Source of the DNA: Montifringilla adamsi
Taxonomy: Eukaryota; Chordata; Aves; Passeriformes; Passeridae
Length of the DNA: 64,000 nucleotides
Assembly: GCA_017590115.1 (NCBI GenBank)
Contig: JAGGNK010000003.1
Coordinates: 62,001 to 126,000, forward strand
Reading direction: 5' to 3'
Below, in pieces: positions 49,451 through 61,100 of this stretch. Below the pieces are notes generated by a model. The model was not told the origin of the DNA and did not search any database. It worked only from the letters and a program-made list of their open reading frames with translations. Position numbers and translations under genes: made by a program. Position 1 is the stretch's first letter. The number at the start of each line of letters is the position of its first letter.

Positions 49451-51479
49451 TGTGAAGACAAAATATGAAAAATTAAATTATTCAAGAACTAGGATTTAAG
49501 CATTTAAATGGAAATTCTACTCTCTGAGGTCAAATCAACTGTCCTGCTGGACTGGCACAGACTTGAGCAAATGTTTCTGTCTAATCCTGGGCTTTATGCA
49601 CTCTTTGCTCAGTGCCCTACACTCCTCGATTGCATGAGCTACTTTTAGGCAAGTTCATCTGATGCTTGTGTATATTTCTGCCATGTCTTCTGCACAGCAC
49701 TAGCTAAATCTGCTGGCAAGTGGGTAACAGTAAGCAGGAATCTACAGTAAATGCTCTTCATTCTTATTCCCTTGCTACTGATCCTTTAGCATTGACTTCT
49801 GGCCACTGGAAAACAAAGTATGTATTAATGCTTCCCTATGCTAAAATAGAAGAAAATGTGTCTCACAGTTTACATGCTGTCAGTTTCATTTGAAAATAAG
49901 TTTTTTTAATTTATTATAATTAAATAAAAATTATTTTTTAAAAAGAGCAAAGCCTTTGGCTGCTGTTCGTAATGATCTGCAGATTATGGAAGACTTAATC
50001 CAATTACACAATTTTCATTGAAGAGTGGCCCTGTACAGAAGCCAGTGATAAATGTTATGCAGCTTCATTATGCTAATCAGAGAAATACAAGCAAGCAGAG
50101 GACATCACTGGTTTTGTTTTTTTTTTTTTTTGCATAGGAGAACAAGGAGAAGACCAGACAGCTTCCTGTGATTTGTATGTGACCTCTATAGTATGATCAT
50201 ATTATGGTGTCTGAGTCCTCATAGAATTAAATATATTCTTGCACAATATTTCTCTGATTAGTTGGCCTCAGGATTTATAGAGTTCAATCCCCAGTTCCTA
50301 GCTGTATAGAGGTCCCTGTAGGTTCAGCCCAGAACACATGACTGTGCTGGGATTGCTCAGCAGCAGCACAAGAATTTGGAAAATTTTAACCAAGATCTGC
50401 CTCGAGAGCAGACCTGACTGCTTTTAGCTGGGGTCTTAAAAGGGGAGATGCCACATTTTAGGATAAGGAAGTAACTTTGTAGTAGATATTTTCATCTTCT
50501 TCAATGGTTAACTAAAGGGTTGGGTCAGTTGCTCAGGTTAGAAGAAATACCATTCTGGAAACTCAGTGAGGTCTGACAGAGTAGCTACCTTTTTGTGTTA
50601 TGTTTTTATAAGCTTTTTTTGTTTTGTTTTGTTTTAGCAGCTGAAATGTTATGGCTCATTTTGAAAGCAGAAATTTTAAATGTATTTAAAAATAGTTGTT
50701 TCCAAACAGAAGCAGTCACTACTAGAAATCTCCTGAGATCTGGGTGGAAAATTTTCAGTTCAAAGACATTCCTTTTTACTAGACCTTCCCTGTCTGAGTG
50801 GTGACTGCAAAATGAGTATCTGGCCAGGGTTTGCATAAGTGCAGTGAAAGGGTCAATGCTCTCTGCAAATAGGCACCTCTACAGTCAGGTGCTAAATCTG
50901 CAAGCACATGTTTAAATATGGTCACGGTTTCTATAGGAAGAAATGATGCTTTACAACACCAGTGAGCCTCTCCACTACACCTCCTGCGAAAAAAAAAAAA
51001 GGATGACCAAACTTCAGAAAGCAAGGAAATCCTTCTGGGTGTATAAGCATGGCCTCCTGGTGAAAATCACACAAAAAGGTGGTGGGTAAAGAAGACCTCC
51101 TCCCTGGCCTTCATATTTATTTTAAAAGGGGAAAAACATCAACCTGGTGACTTTTTTCAGACTGGTTTCAAAATTAAATCATTGTAATAAACTCAAAATT
51201 ATATTTATTTTTCTATCTTTGAGAAAAAAAAACAACATGGCTGATTTACTGCCATATAAGAACCCGTATTCTGTTGGGTCCATAGCTTGGCTTCTGTTGC
51301 CCATCAGCTACTCAAATTAATACTGAATGCCACTGAACAGAATAGGACTGAGCCTGCAGGAGAGATCATTGTGGAAAACAGCTCCTGGATATTTTGTAGG
51401 GCTTGTTATGATATAAGAGATGCTGCTGCCTACATTAAGTTGCAAACAAGACCATGTACAGGAGTCAATAATAGGGATT
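49451..51479. other. Non-coding unique sequence
   Basis: Includes an extremely AT-rich core at about 49900-49945, then 49960-50110 with balanced composition and an ATGCTAAT motif, then a poly(T)/GTTTT run (50614-50636). No gene or transposon recognised. Confidence 0.5.
50614..50636. repeat. (GTTTT)n run
   Basis: Short T/G simple repeat, GTTTTGTTTTGTTTT preceded by a T-run. Confidence 0.85.
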
Positions 51480-51800
51480 TTTTAATAACAGTAAATGTGA
51501 GGTAAAAACACAGAAACAGGAGAAAAGTAAGGGCACAGAGGAGAGTGAGAGAGAGAGAGAGTGATGAGGTAGAAAGATAAGACCACTCATGGATTCCGAC
51601 AGCATCCCACTGGTCCTTCTTCATCCTCCTAAGTCTTCGGTGGTGGGGGTCCTGGAGTAGTTCTTCTGGAGGAACAACTTTTGTACAAGTCCCAGGTACC
51701 AATGGGATGAAAAAGCCATTCCCACAGCTTGGGCTGGCATCTGTGTAACCAGTTGCTTCCTTTCTCACCGTTTGCTGCCATGGGAATTTTTTCCTCATAG
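51480..51800 (-). mobile_element. Probable degraded ERVL-type LTR
   Basis: Read on the minus strand, this segment goes from a purine-rich lead (TGAGGAAAAAATTCCC), through 'TTTTTCATCCCATTGGTACCTGGGACTTGTAC', 'GAAGAACTACTCCAGGACC', 'GAAGAAGGACCAGTGGGATG' and 'GGAATCCATGAGTGG', into a CTCTCTCTC pyrimidine tract and an ATTAAA. The order of these blocks resembles avian ERVL LTRs as I remember them, and the ATTAAA is at the expected 3' side. Termini and target-site duplications were not found. A 122-codon minus-strand frame (51430-51798) spans it but shows no retroviral motif, so I treat it as LTR non-coding sequence. Family and limits are uncertain. Confidence 0.4.
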
Positions 51801-54136
51801 GTCTTATTTTAAGTTCCCACAGTCTGTAGAGTAAATTTTGACCAGTGTGCTAATTGCAAATCTTTGCCTTTGTTAGACCTGGAATCCAAGCCTTCCTGTT
51901 TTGCTATCAGTGCCTGTCTCAAGTTCCTGTTATGGCTTATCCTATGGTAACTTCTTTAACAGTGTTTTGAGATATGCAGCTGCATTCTCTGTCCTCACAC
52001 AGCTCACACTCCTCACAGAGCTCACCTGTGCTTCCCATGCTGACACCTCAGTCAAGGCTGGTATAATTTGGGGAAGGCTTTTCTATTCTCAGTTTCGCAA
52101 GATATTCTTTGTGAGTAGGGAGAATGTTTACTTTTTTTAATGCTTCCAGTATAAAGCTATAGTTAGCCTTATGCAACCAATGTATCCAGTCACCAATAAA
52201 ACAGAAGGAAACTTGGCAATTCCCTCCTCTCAACCCACTGACTGCAATGACATTTAGGAAAACATCAACACCTGGGTTTAATACCTCAGTTATTCATATT
52301 AAGAAACATATATTAGTTCTGCTTTGGTTAATTTTTTTTTTTTTTTATCAAAATGCATTGTAGAATCTCATGTTACCAAAACATTTCACCTTTTTCTATA
52401 ACAAAAAAAAAAAGGTTAAAAAAACCCAGAACAGGGTCTTTCTCCTACCTCCTATTTTGGAAGCCAAGAGACAGAGCAAGCCAAGGAAACTGGTACATGT
52501 CTCAAAGATATTTTAAGGCTAGAGAAACAGTCAGCTAGTGATGCAACTGGCACTGACATAGCCACTGATACAGCAATAATTTACGGAAAAATCACAGGTT
52601 GTGCAATCCTCCAAAAGTTTTCTTTGAAAGGAAAGCAAAGGACGTTTAGTGAAAGCTTCTACTGTTTTCAAGGGTGGATACCTCAGGACAGGGTTCAAAC
52701 AATTTTTTCCACAAGTTTTTTTGTTGGCTTTTTTTTTTTTTTTTTGTGGTGTTTACTCAATATATAATTTTATAATGATATAACTTACACCTCTGTAAAT
52801 CATATTCCATGTGTCAGAATCAATGCTCCTAAAAATATTCTCAAAAGCCACTAAATATATTCCATACATTCCTTGCTAACTCTATGTTATAAAATAATTG
52901 ATACACAGCCCACAAAACATCTAAAAATACTCTCTCAGCTTAAAAGATACCTGCAATTTCTTCTGCTGTGCATAGCTGCAGACCACAGAAAGCAATCAGA
53001 AAATCCAGTTACAGCAATATTCAGGAAGTTGCAGAGAGAGAAAACAACCTTTCACAATCTGAGTATTTGCTTTGTTTTACACCAGATGGTCAACACATTC
53101 ACACAGCTCAGCAACAGAATAAATTTCCAGTACATTGTTTCCTAATGAAAAAATATTTTTCCACAGTTCTTGCCACTATTGGACTTTTTGCAGTTAATAT
53201 TGTATAAATCTAAATAAAATAGGAGATACAAGTATTTATAAATTGCTGCTGTATATGATAGTTTATTTCAAGCTATTTACAATCATTCCAAGAATATTAT
53301 GAACAGACATCTATCATTTATTTTCTGAGTGATCACATGGTTGGTTTTGTTTCTTATTTTTTTCCTTCCTTACAGTAGTAAGAATTTGTGGTATATCCTT
53401 AATAATCCCCAAATATCAATGAGGAGGCCCACAAAAATGGGCACACCAAGATTAATTCTTTTCAGCAGTGGACTCTTTCTGTGATCTCACATTTATTACT
53501 GCTGTAGAGACTTTCAGCCAAAAAAAAAAAAAGGGCAGAAAAAACTAGATGAGAAGCCTCTAAAGTTACTCCAGATGATCACCTACATTTTGAGATGTAG
53601 GAAAGGGACAGGGGGAACATTTCAGAGATTCACAGGGAACAGGACCTCATGGAGGTAAGGTGGGGACCATGACAGCATCATGGTGACAGCTTGCTCCTGC
53701 AAGAGGAGGAGCAGGGGAAGGAGCCAAGTGTGCCCAACAAACTGAAATGTACAAGAACACAACTTCTCCAGTGCCCACAGAACCCAAAAACCATCCACTC
53801 AAAAACCTATCACATGGTTGGTCTGCTGTAGACAAGGGTGACACTCCTGAGGTGGAGAGCCTAGGGCCAAGCCTGGAAATGCGGGAATGGAGGAAGGACC
53901 ACCACACACCACACTGAGCAGATTCGTTCACAGAGAGCAGGTGGAAGGAACAATTTCAGGAATGACCTGGACCTTCAACATCATCAAATGCAAAAATGGC
54001 TAGATAGAAAACTCAGTGCTTTGGGAAACATTTATCATATGTGTTGACATCATTAGTGTGCCTCTGGGGACACCAACACAGCAGGAAATTTCAGCAGAGA
54101 AATTGGCACTTCCCCACTGATCATGTCTTTATCTTA
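51801..54136. other. Non-coding unique sequence
   Basis: AT-rich with poly(T)/(A) runs at 52729-52745 and 53521-53532. The 53600-53940 part is GC-richer and open for 94 codons on the minus strand without any recognised domain. Confidence 0.5.
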
Positions 54137-54568
54137 TGTGTCAGGGATTTTATTTTGATTGTGTGTTATGGTGTGTTTTTGGATTTTTAACTGTTTAAAC
54201 TGTAATATGTTAGATTTTCCTATGTTATGAAATTGTTTGTTCCACACCCCTCTGCTCAGTTTCAAAAATAGCTCTTCCCAGAGTACCCCATATTTTTCCC
54301 CCCTTCCTTACCTCGATCCTCATGCCAATCCTCTTTACCCTCCCATACTTGTAAATCCTCCCTTGTCAATTGTCTAAACCCAACCCCTGCAGCTTGTCAA
54401 TTAGGGTTTTGATGTACCCCTTTTACCAGAAAGTTCTGTGTCAGTTATGCTGTTTCCTCTCACCCATTTGTCCATTATGTATTCACCCCTCCTTCTTTCT
54501 GCCTCATTGGTGTTGTGCTGATGTAAGCCCACCCTGTGTTCGTCCTTGCTAATCTCTAATTGGTTGTA

Positions 54569-54593
54569 GGCAGTCTCCTCCCAGGAGACTGCC
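54569..54593 (+). promoter_or_regulatory. Palindrome next to the LTR TATA box
   Basis: The arms GGCAGTCTCCT and AGGAGACTGCC are perfect complements around CCC, and the structure ends five bases before TTTATAAG. It sits between the CCAAT-type box and the TATA box, a position typical of a transcription-factor site. Which factor would bind is unknown. Confidence 0.7.
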
Positions 54594-54597
54594 CCCC

Positions 54598-54605
54598 TTT
54601 ATAAG
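54598..54605 (+). promoter_or_regulatory. LTR TATA box
   Basis: TTTATAAG, about 100 bases upstream of the AATAAA in the same LTR. Confidence 0.75.
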
Positions 54606-54698
54606 CCGTTGTAATGCTGTTCTTGGGTCTCTCTTCTGTGTGTGCTCCCTCCGGGATTGTTTCATTTTATCATCCTGCCACTTCTCTCTCGGGGAAGG

Positions 54699-54704
54699 AA
54701 TAAA
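54699..54704 (+). terminator. LTR polyadenylation signal
   Basis: AATAAA followed by a T/G- and C/T-rich downstream stretch, as expected at the end of R. Confidence 0.75.
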
Positions 54705-54968
54705 CGTCTTGGAATTTTGCCACCAGAGAGTCCCTCTCTCCCTTTGTGTCACTCAGCGTCGACGAGGAACCTCTCCGGGTGCCCACCTTCGGCCAGGCCA
54801 GGTAGAAGGGGAGGTTCCATCCAAAAGGCTGAACCACTACCCTCGGCCCCAGCTAAAGGAGCTCGAGGCGGCCAGCGGCCACTCGGTGGCGCCGCTTGGA
54901 GGAAAAGGGCTGGGCAGCTAGCCTGTTACGAGGCTCGCCCTTTCTCCCGGGATCCAGGCCGCGGCGTC

Positions 54969-56423
54969 AATTGTGTTTACTCCCAGAGTGGCATTTGCTC
55001 CCCATTACCTGTAGGGCACTCAAAATCCACCTTTGAAGCCAGTGGCACGCTGCCAGTGACAGAAGCAGCCTGGCCAGCACTGACATTTGTAGCGCTAGCC
55101 TTTGAGAGAAGTTCACTAAACCACAAATGTGGACAGCTACAGCCAGCATACAATACAGCCTGTGTTAAACCCTCCCAAACCACCACTGATATGAGTAGGC
55201 TTATGACTGCACGGGCAAGCCTTTGTTCCCTGGAAAAAACCCCAACAATCTATTTGCAACTTGGGGAGGGAGAAACATAAAAAGAAAAAAAATAACTCTA
55301 GAAAAGTACTTTTTTCTTCCAGTGATAGCTTTCTTAACCCTGTGAACAGATTGCTGATATTAACTGCTCTCTTCTTAGAGGGACTTAAACTTTCTCTGTC
55401 TCACAAAGTCACACTCCTTTTTCTTACCAGAAATGACTCACTTTGGGGGTTGTGTCCAAGAATGATACGCGCATGAACAGATAGGAAGTTGACAGTGTAA
55501 TTTAGGAGGCCAGCTGTTTGCAGCATATTGTCAGTAACTAGCTCTCGAAGGTGACCAAGGAATCTGAAATAATGGGGAGAAACACTTTGTGTTTAAAATT
55601 TTGGCCTTTTTTTTCTTGAAAATAAGTGTTCTTTTAAAAATCCAGGATCTTTCAAAAAGTACAGCTGCTGTGTAATTGAGAGTGAAAACTATAAACTAAC
55701 AGGAAGGGGAACCCCTCCCCCCCCAACTTCAAGTAAATGGGCAGACTCCTGTGTTTTAAGACTTGATTAAATATTTAAGGTTGTATTGAACAAAAGCACA
55801 AGGAACATTTCTGGACAAGCTGCTGTAAAATCTTCAAGTAAATGGACAGACCTGAGTATTTCTCCAGAGAGGCTTTAATATATATTATTTTGGGAAAACT
55901 ATTTCGCGAGACCACTTCATGTGATGATGTGCATTTTGTTTAGAAGACCGAGGTTAAGAGAATATTGCTAAATAAACTCACTTGAAAAATGAGTGCCAAA
56001 CGTAGAGAGGGGAACTTTGACCTGGAGTTACTGGATGCAGTGACCATGGAAGAATAATGAATAAGCACAGAACAGGCAAGGGAGGGGAATAAACAAACCA
56101 AATAGACTCATCACAAGATTGTTTATCTTTTTTTTTCTGTCCTGTGGAAGACCCCTAAATTGTTAAGAGGCAAAGAAAACAGGCTTTTCCCATGCATTTC
56201 TGATGCATGGAGCTCCCTTCCAACTGGAAGCATGAAGCAGCTATATCCCATTCTTTCTTATTCCAGTTTTGTGGGCAGATGACTCCTTGGCTGGCCTAAC
56301 TGACTGCTAACTCATATCCTGACCTGGTTCCAAGCGAGCAGCTAAGGGGAGGGCTTTAAGAAGCAATTACCACTAGCATCTAGTTGAAATATCTGCACTT
56401 CTTTCTTCTTTGCGTGCAGCTGT

Positions 56424-56478
<55 letters not shown>

Positions 56479-56639
56479 TGGGAAACATCCAGAACAGTAT
56501 ATCTGAACCGTTTGGAATAACCAATATTCTTATAGCATCTGTTAGAGTCCAGTGTCACTCTTTGATGTGTCCTTCAGTGTAAATATAACCTTGGCATCAT
56601 CACTGCTGTCTCAGAGGTAAATGTTGTCAGGAACACTTA
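54969..56639. other. Non-coding unique sequence
   Basis: No retroviral internal sequence follows the LTR. It contains a 50-nt poly(T) (listed) and otherwise ordinary unique sequence, with a short C-run near 55713. Confidence 0.55.
56428..56477. repeat. Poly(T) tract, 50 nt
   Basis: Uninterrupted run of 50 T, the longest homopolymer in the window. No TTTATT (AATAAA complement) follows within 60 bases, so there is no support for a minus-strand retrocopy. Length could be affected by sequencing or assembly. Confidence 0.92.
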
Positions 56640-56722
56640 GAGAATCATAGAACCATAGAATGATTTGTGTTGGAAGGGACCTTAAAGATCTGATTTCAAA
56701 CCCCCTGCCACAGGCAGGCAGA
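56640..56722 (-). mobile_element. CR1 LINE 3' terminus (minus strand)
   Basis: An 83-bp piece: 'agaatcatagaaccatagaatgatttgtgttggaagggaccttaaagatctgatttcaaaccccctgccacaggcaggca'. It has the typical octamer repeats and 3' end of CR1, truncated after the 'ccccctgcca.gggcagg' block. Confidence 0.95.
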
Positions 56723-57818
56723 AGATTGCTGGAGGTAAATGTGTCCTTAACAATGTGGCAGTCAAACTTGTGTGATCTCAGTGGAAACCATCAAAGGCAA
56801 GAGCAAAGGAATGATATGAACAAACAAATAGTTGAAATCTGTGAAATTTCTCAAATTCTCCCCTTCCCAAAAACTTCTAAAATTTCCATTTTGATATTAC
56901 CTGCTTTTGAGCTTAAGCTTCCAAAGAAATTGTTTACACAACTGAACTGAGATACTTTAATTTAAAAAAATTGTCAAATTGATTAATCTAGCAATTTCAA
57001 AACTTTCTGTCAAAAATTATTATCTAATTAAAGTGAAATTGAAAAGCAGCTATTGACAGAAAATGGTTTTGTTGTAAAAGCACTAATTTAGACACTTTTT
57101 AAACTTGTGTTAAGGAAAAAAAATCAGAAAATCTGCAATGACTTATGTTTAGAAGCACAGCAAGTGCAAAACAGCAAATCTTACACTGTCAAACAGCTTC
57201 CCACTGATTATAGTTTAGAATATTTAGCTTCTGCAGCTCCTTCACTCCTTCCAACTTTTAACTGATTATCCCTCTTTGTAATATTGCACATCAGTGTCCA
57301 TCTTTATCTTCAGCATGTTTCCTGTTGGCCTCCTCTCTTTCTTCCTGATTTGACCCAGATTATCAGATCCAAGTTTGGATTATCACAAACAAGCTTGAGT
57401 AATCCCAATGTAATTTTAAATTTATATATGAATATATACATACATACATACAAATATATACATACATATACATATATATACACACACACAAAAACACATG
57501 TATATATAACCAACAAAAAAGATACACACATATTGTACATACACATGTAAAAAATACATGTATACATAACAATTGACTATATATATAATATAGTATATAC
57601 GCATACATCCTGTTCAGAAAGTGTAATGAATGATACACAGGCAACTGAAAGCTGCAAGATAAGGGACATATATTGCTTGACATGTGTCAGACAATGTAAA
57701 TGGCCTTGGAATACTACATATAATAAAATTAAAATAGAAACTGGTGGTGTGACCCAAAGACTGGAGGAAGACCAGATAAACTTTTTCCATGCTATCAGGT
57801 TCCTACCAACACTTCAGA
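56723..57818. other. Non-coding sequence with a TA/CATA microsatellite
   Basis: AT-rich unique DNA plus the microsatellite at 57421-57605. Minus-strand open frames of 60-106 codons across the microsatellite are Tyr/Ile/Val/Cys repeats without meaning. Confidence 0.6.
57421..57605. repeat. Compound (TA)n/(CATA)n/(CA)n microsatellite
   Basis: About 185 bases of alternating TATATA, ACATACAT, CACACA and TACATGTATATA blocks with scattered interruptions, including a short self-complementary section near 57580-57597. Confidence 0.93.
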
Positions 57819-58145
57819 GAATCACAGAATATCCTGAGTTGGAAAGTACCCACAGGGTCATAATCAAGTCCAACTCCTTGGCCTGCACAGCACCATCCCA
57901 AGAGTCACACTATGTGCCTGAGAGCATTGTCCAAACACTTCTTGAACCCTGTCAGGCTTGGTTCTGTGAGCACTTCCCTGAGGAGGCTGTTCCAGTGCCG
58001 TCTGAGTGAAGAACCTTTTTCTAATATCCACCTTAAACCTCCCATGACATGTCTTCACACCATATACTCAAGTCCTGTGTCACTGGGCACCACAGAGACC
58101 AATATCTGCTCCTCCTCTTTCCTTCATGAGGAAGTTGTACACTGC
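57819..58145 (-). mobile_element. CR1 LINE 3' fragment (minus strand)
   Basis: About 325 bp: 'gaatcacagaatatcctgagttggaaagtacccacagggtcataatcaagtccaactcc', 'tgcacagcaccatcccaagagtcacac', 'gagagcattgtccaaacacttcttgaacc', 'gtcaggcttggttctgtgagcacttccctgaggaggctgttccagtgcc', 'agtgaagaacctttttctaatatccaccttaaacctccc', 'catgaggaagttgtacactgca'. It is the best preserved CR1 here and represents the subtype with the 'tcctgagttggaaagtacccacaggg' terminus. A 127-codon plus-strand frame covers part of it in antisense and is not a gene. Confidence 0.97.
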
Positions 58146-61100
58146 ACTTGCTCCAAGCAAACCACGACACAATAAAATTAGGGGCTTTGTTACTGGATAA
58201 TGTGTCAAGAACTCCTGTTTTAATAACTACATGATAACCTACTTACACCATCTGGTGAATATTGTGTGTTGTCTGGTAGTGACCACTGGGTAAATTAAAG
58301 AAACTGAAATACTAATTCCAGGGATTCTTTTCCCTCCAAAAAAAGAACAAGAGAAGACTAAATGAAGTGCCAGAGGTGACACATCTACTAAGGGCTGCAT
58401 TCAAACAACATTTATTGAGACAAAAAAGCCAAAAAAGTTTAAATTAAGGTTGTAATATCTGTGCTGACACACAAGTTATCCTTAGAAAAAATGAAAATAA
58501 AATTTATGAGGGCAGCAAGAGATAAAGAAATCATTGTTAGAAAATCAGCCCAGATTTTTAAACTTAATTCCAAATGTCCTGATTCATGTCAATTAAAATG
58601 TTATATGTTCTATGTTCATAAAAATAGTAACTTTTACTTCCTACAACAGTAGCAAGTCACTCCATTAATCCACAGTAGACATTTCAGTTACATCACAGCT
58701 GCAATGTATGTGGCACCATGCACTTTAATCTGCTTTCCTATGTGCTCTTCAGTGGCACCACAGTGGGACAAACACAGTCACTTTGCTGTAGTTTCACATG
58801 TTGATTTAATGATTAAGTACTTCACAGATTACCTTAGTCTGCGGGACTTAAAGGTCAGGATTTATTGTAATGTAAATCACAAAGCTATTCTATCTTGACA
58901 GGGATTACATACTGTTTTAATATTTCTCGCTGAATCTAGAGATGTGTTTGCTTTTTTTTCTACGACTGCTGTGTAAAATGGGACTTCAGCCCAGAAAAGA
59001 AAAAGGGATGGCAGCCTCTTTTGTTTTTCAGCAAGAACTTAATTTCTGTTCAAAACAAAATAAAAACCCCACAAACTAAAAAAAAAAAAAAATTAAAAAA
59101 CAAAACACCAAACCAAAAAATCATCACCAAACCTCTTGTATTAATACAAGAAAGTCTTTCAGGATGGAAAATCAGTTTATATAGATGTTCAGCAGGACAT
59201 TCTTGGAGTTATACTGGGGCTATCTGAAACCAAATGATCTCATCACACAATGCTGAAGCAGTATCCTGTCATGTCTTTCACAATGCATTAAAAAAAAAAA
59301 AAAAAAGCCAACAAACAACCTGACATTTATAGCCTAACTAAGACTGCAATGGTAGTGAGCCAGTGCTCTAATATCTGCTCCACTCACAGGTGAGCTGCCT
59401 TGGGTTATGCAGTGCCAGGACTGCAGGGCACTCTCCCCTTCACAAGGGTTGAATCAGCTCTTTTGTACCATGTCTACACACAATAAAAGTGGTTGTGCAT
59501 TACAGCCATGGCCTTACCAAATACAGTAACTTGCACTCATCTTCAGAGTGGCATCAGGAGTCACAGTTAGGCTCACTGCGTCTTGCAAAGCCACTTGTCA
59601 GCAAAGACTTCAGGGTTGCCTCAGGTATTAAGTACACACATTCCTCCTGTACTTAGGCCTACATGTTCCCAGGAATGGGACGGTGATGGTGCAAATGCAT
59701 CAAAAAAGTGCCTTGCAGGATGAGCCGAGCTGGTGGCACTAGAAGGCTGAATGGAAAAGGATTTGCTACTGGTGAATGACTCCTTTACAGAGCATAGCCT
59801 TAGGTTAACAACAAGAAAAGTACTTCCTTCATTTGAAATCCTTGCTGTTTTCTCAGTCTTTATTTCAATGTTTAGTCATTTGGGGAGAAACTAGGCATTT
59901 CCACAAATTCCCTTTTGTGTGGAAAATAGAAGGGAGGAAGACAGGAAAGCACATTATAGGGCAGAGAAACTTGGAGACAAGGCAGCAGCGTTTTTATAGT
60001 CCTCACCACCACAACCCTGCATTGATGTGGTGACTTGATAAGATGTTGAATTATGCAACCACTCCCACAGATGTACTGTTGCATTAATTTTGGGCCCTTG
60101 AATGTAGCTAGACTTGCTGACCTCAGACTAAGCATTTAGATAGGACAAACAAGTTGCTGTGCCAGTGTACATATCAAGTCTGGAATTTGAAAAGTCATTG
60201 AGACAATAAACATGATGCTAAGTTTACAGATTCACTTTTTCAAGCAAAATCACACTTCAGTCTATATTAAGAAAGCTCTCTTTTCAGTCAAAAATGTGGA
60301 GCTGTATATAAACATACAGTTGCTGCCTTTTTTGTATTTAGATTAAATGGCAAGTTAGTAGATCCTGGTAGATTTTCTGGATTCCTTTCACTGAATTCCC
60401 ACAATTTATATTTGTTTGTCTTTTCTAAGTTAGGTTTTTAAAATGCAAATATAGCAAAATATGCAAATCTATCATGCGCTCCTAGATCAAGCTCTGAGGA
60501 AGGATGTCAGTTACAATTCAAAAAGTTTACTTCTAATGAGCAGAAAAAACAGGTACTCATGAGGGAAAAAAGGCAGTTTCATGTAAGTCTACAGTTTGTT
60601 AAACTTTGCAGTTATTTCAAACTGCAGTTAACATCATAGCAATTTAAAAGAGGGATACTGGAGTCATATTACTATGTGTCTCAGCATACAAAACAAGCAT
60701 AGGAATCTGTCATATACCAGGAACAGTTTACAAAAAAATTAGTAAAAATAAGTAGTAATTATATTCTTGTTTGTATTAGTTGTTTTGGGGTGTTTTAATT
60801 GTACACTCTGGCCTTAGTAAACAGTGCTGTTGACCTTGCTAGTTTGGATTTAGGGTGTAGTGCTTATTTATATAGAGATTTTGTAAACTATGCAAACAAA
60901 CAAACAATGAAATTAATCTTTCACATGAGTATGCGACCATTATTTCTGCATCAACTCACTTTTAGACAAAGAGAACGCATTTTAAAAAATTTCAGAACAC
61001 ACAAATTTCTTTCAGTCGCTTCTTAGTTTATTAATTTTAGTATCATTACCCTTCCATGTAAATACTTCTTTCCACAACTAAAGAGAAAAACAGACTCAGA

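Larger units (their letters stand above)
54137..54968 (+). mobile_element. CpG-rich ERV LTR (probable solo LTR)
   Basis: The proposed start is TGTGTCAGGG at 54137. U3 contains an ATTGG (54559-54563), an 11-bp-arm hairpin (54569-54593) and a TTTATAAG box (54598-54605). Then follow an R region with pyrimidine tracts and AATAAA at 54699-54704. The U5 side (about 54730-54968) is very CpG-rich, with roughly 20 CpGs, and ends near GGCGTCA. The layout is that of a betaretrovirus-like (ERVK-type) avian LTR. No gag/pol-like sequence follows, so it is probably solo. I could not identify a target-site duplication, so both boundaries are approximate (within about 20 bp). The retained CpGs suggest a fairly recent insertion. 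The 212-codon frame over 54642-55280 starts in R and runs out of the LTR, and is not a gene. Confidence 0.72.

Noticed and set aside
55200..55205. CTTATG matching the sequence just before the 54137 LTR as a possible target duplication
   Set aside because: The preceding bases are AGG, not CA, and a 6-base match within about 250 bp is plausible by chance.
54642..55280. 212-codon plus-strand open frame, the longest in the window
   Set aside because: It begins in the R region of a CpG-rich LTR and runs across its end into unrelated DNA. GC-rich composition lacks stops, and no domain is seen.
57310..57683. Overlapping Tyr/Val/Cys-rich minus-strand frames
   Set aside because: Direct translation of the TA/CATA/CA microsatellite.
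57626..58009. 127-codon plus-strand open frame
   Set aside because: Its second half is antisense CR1, and the first half shows no domain.
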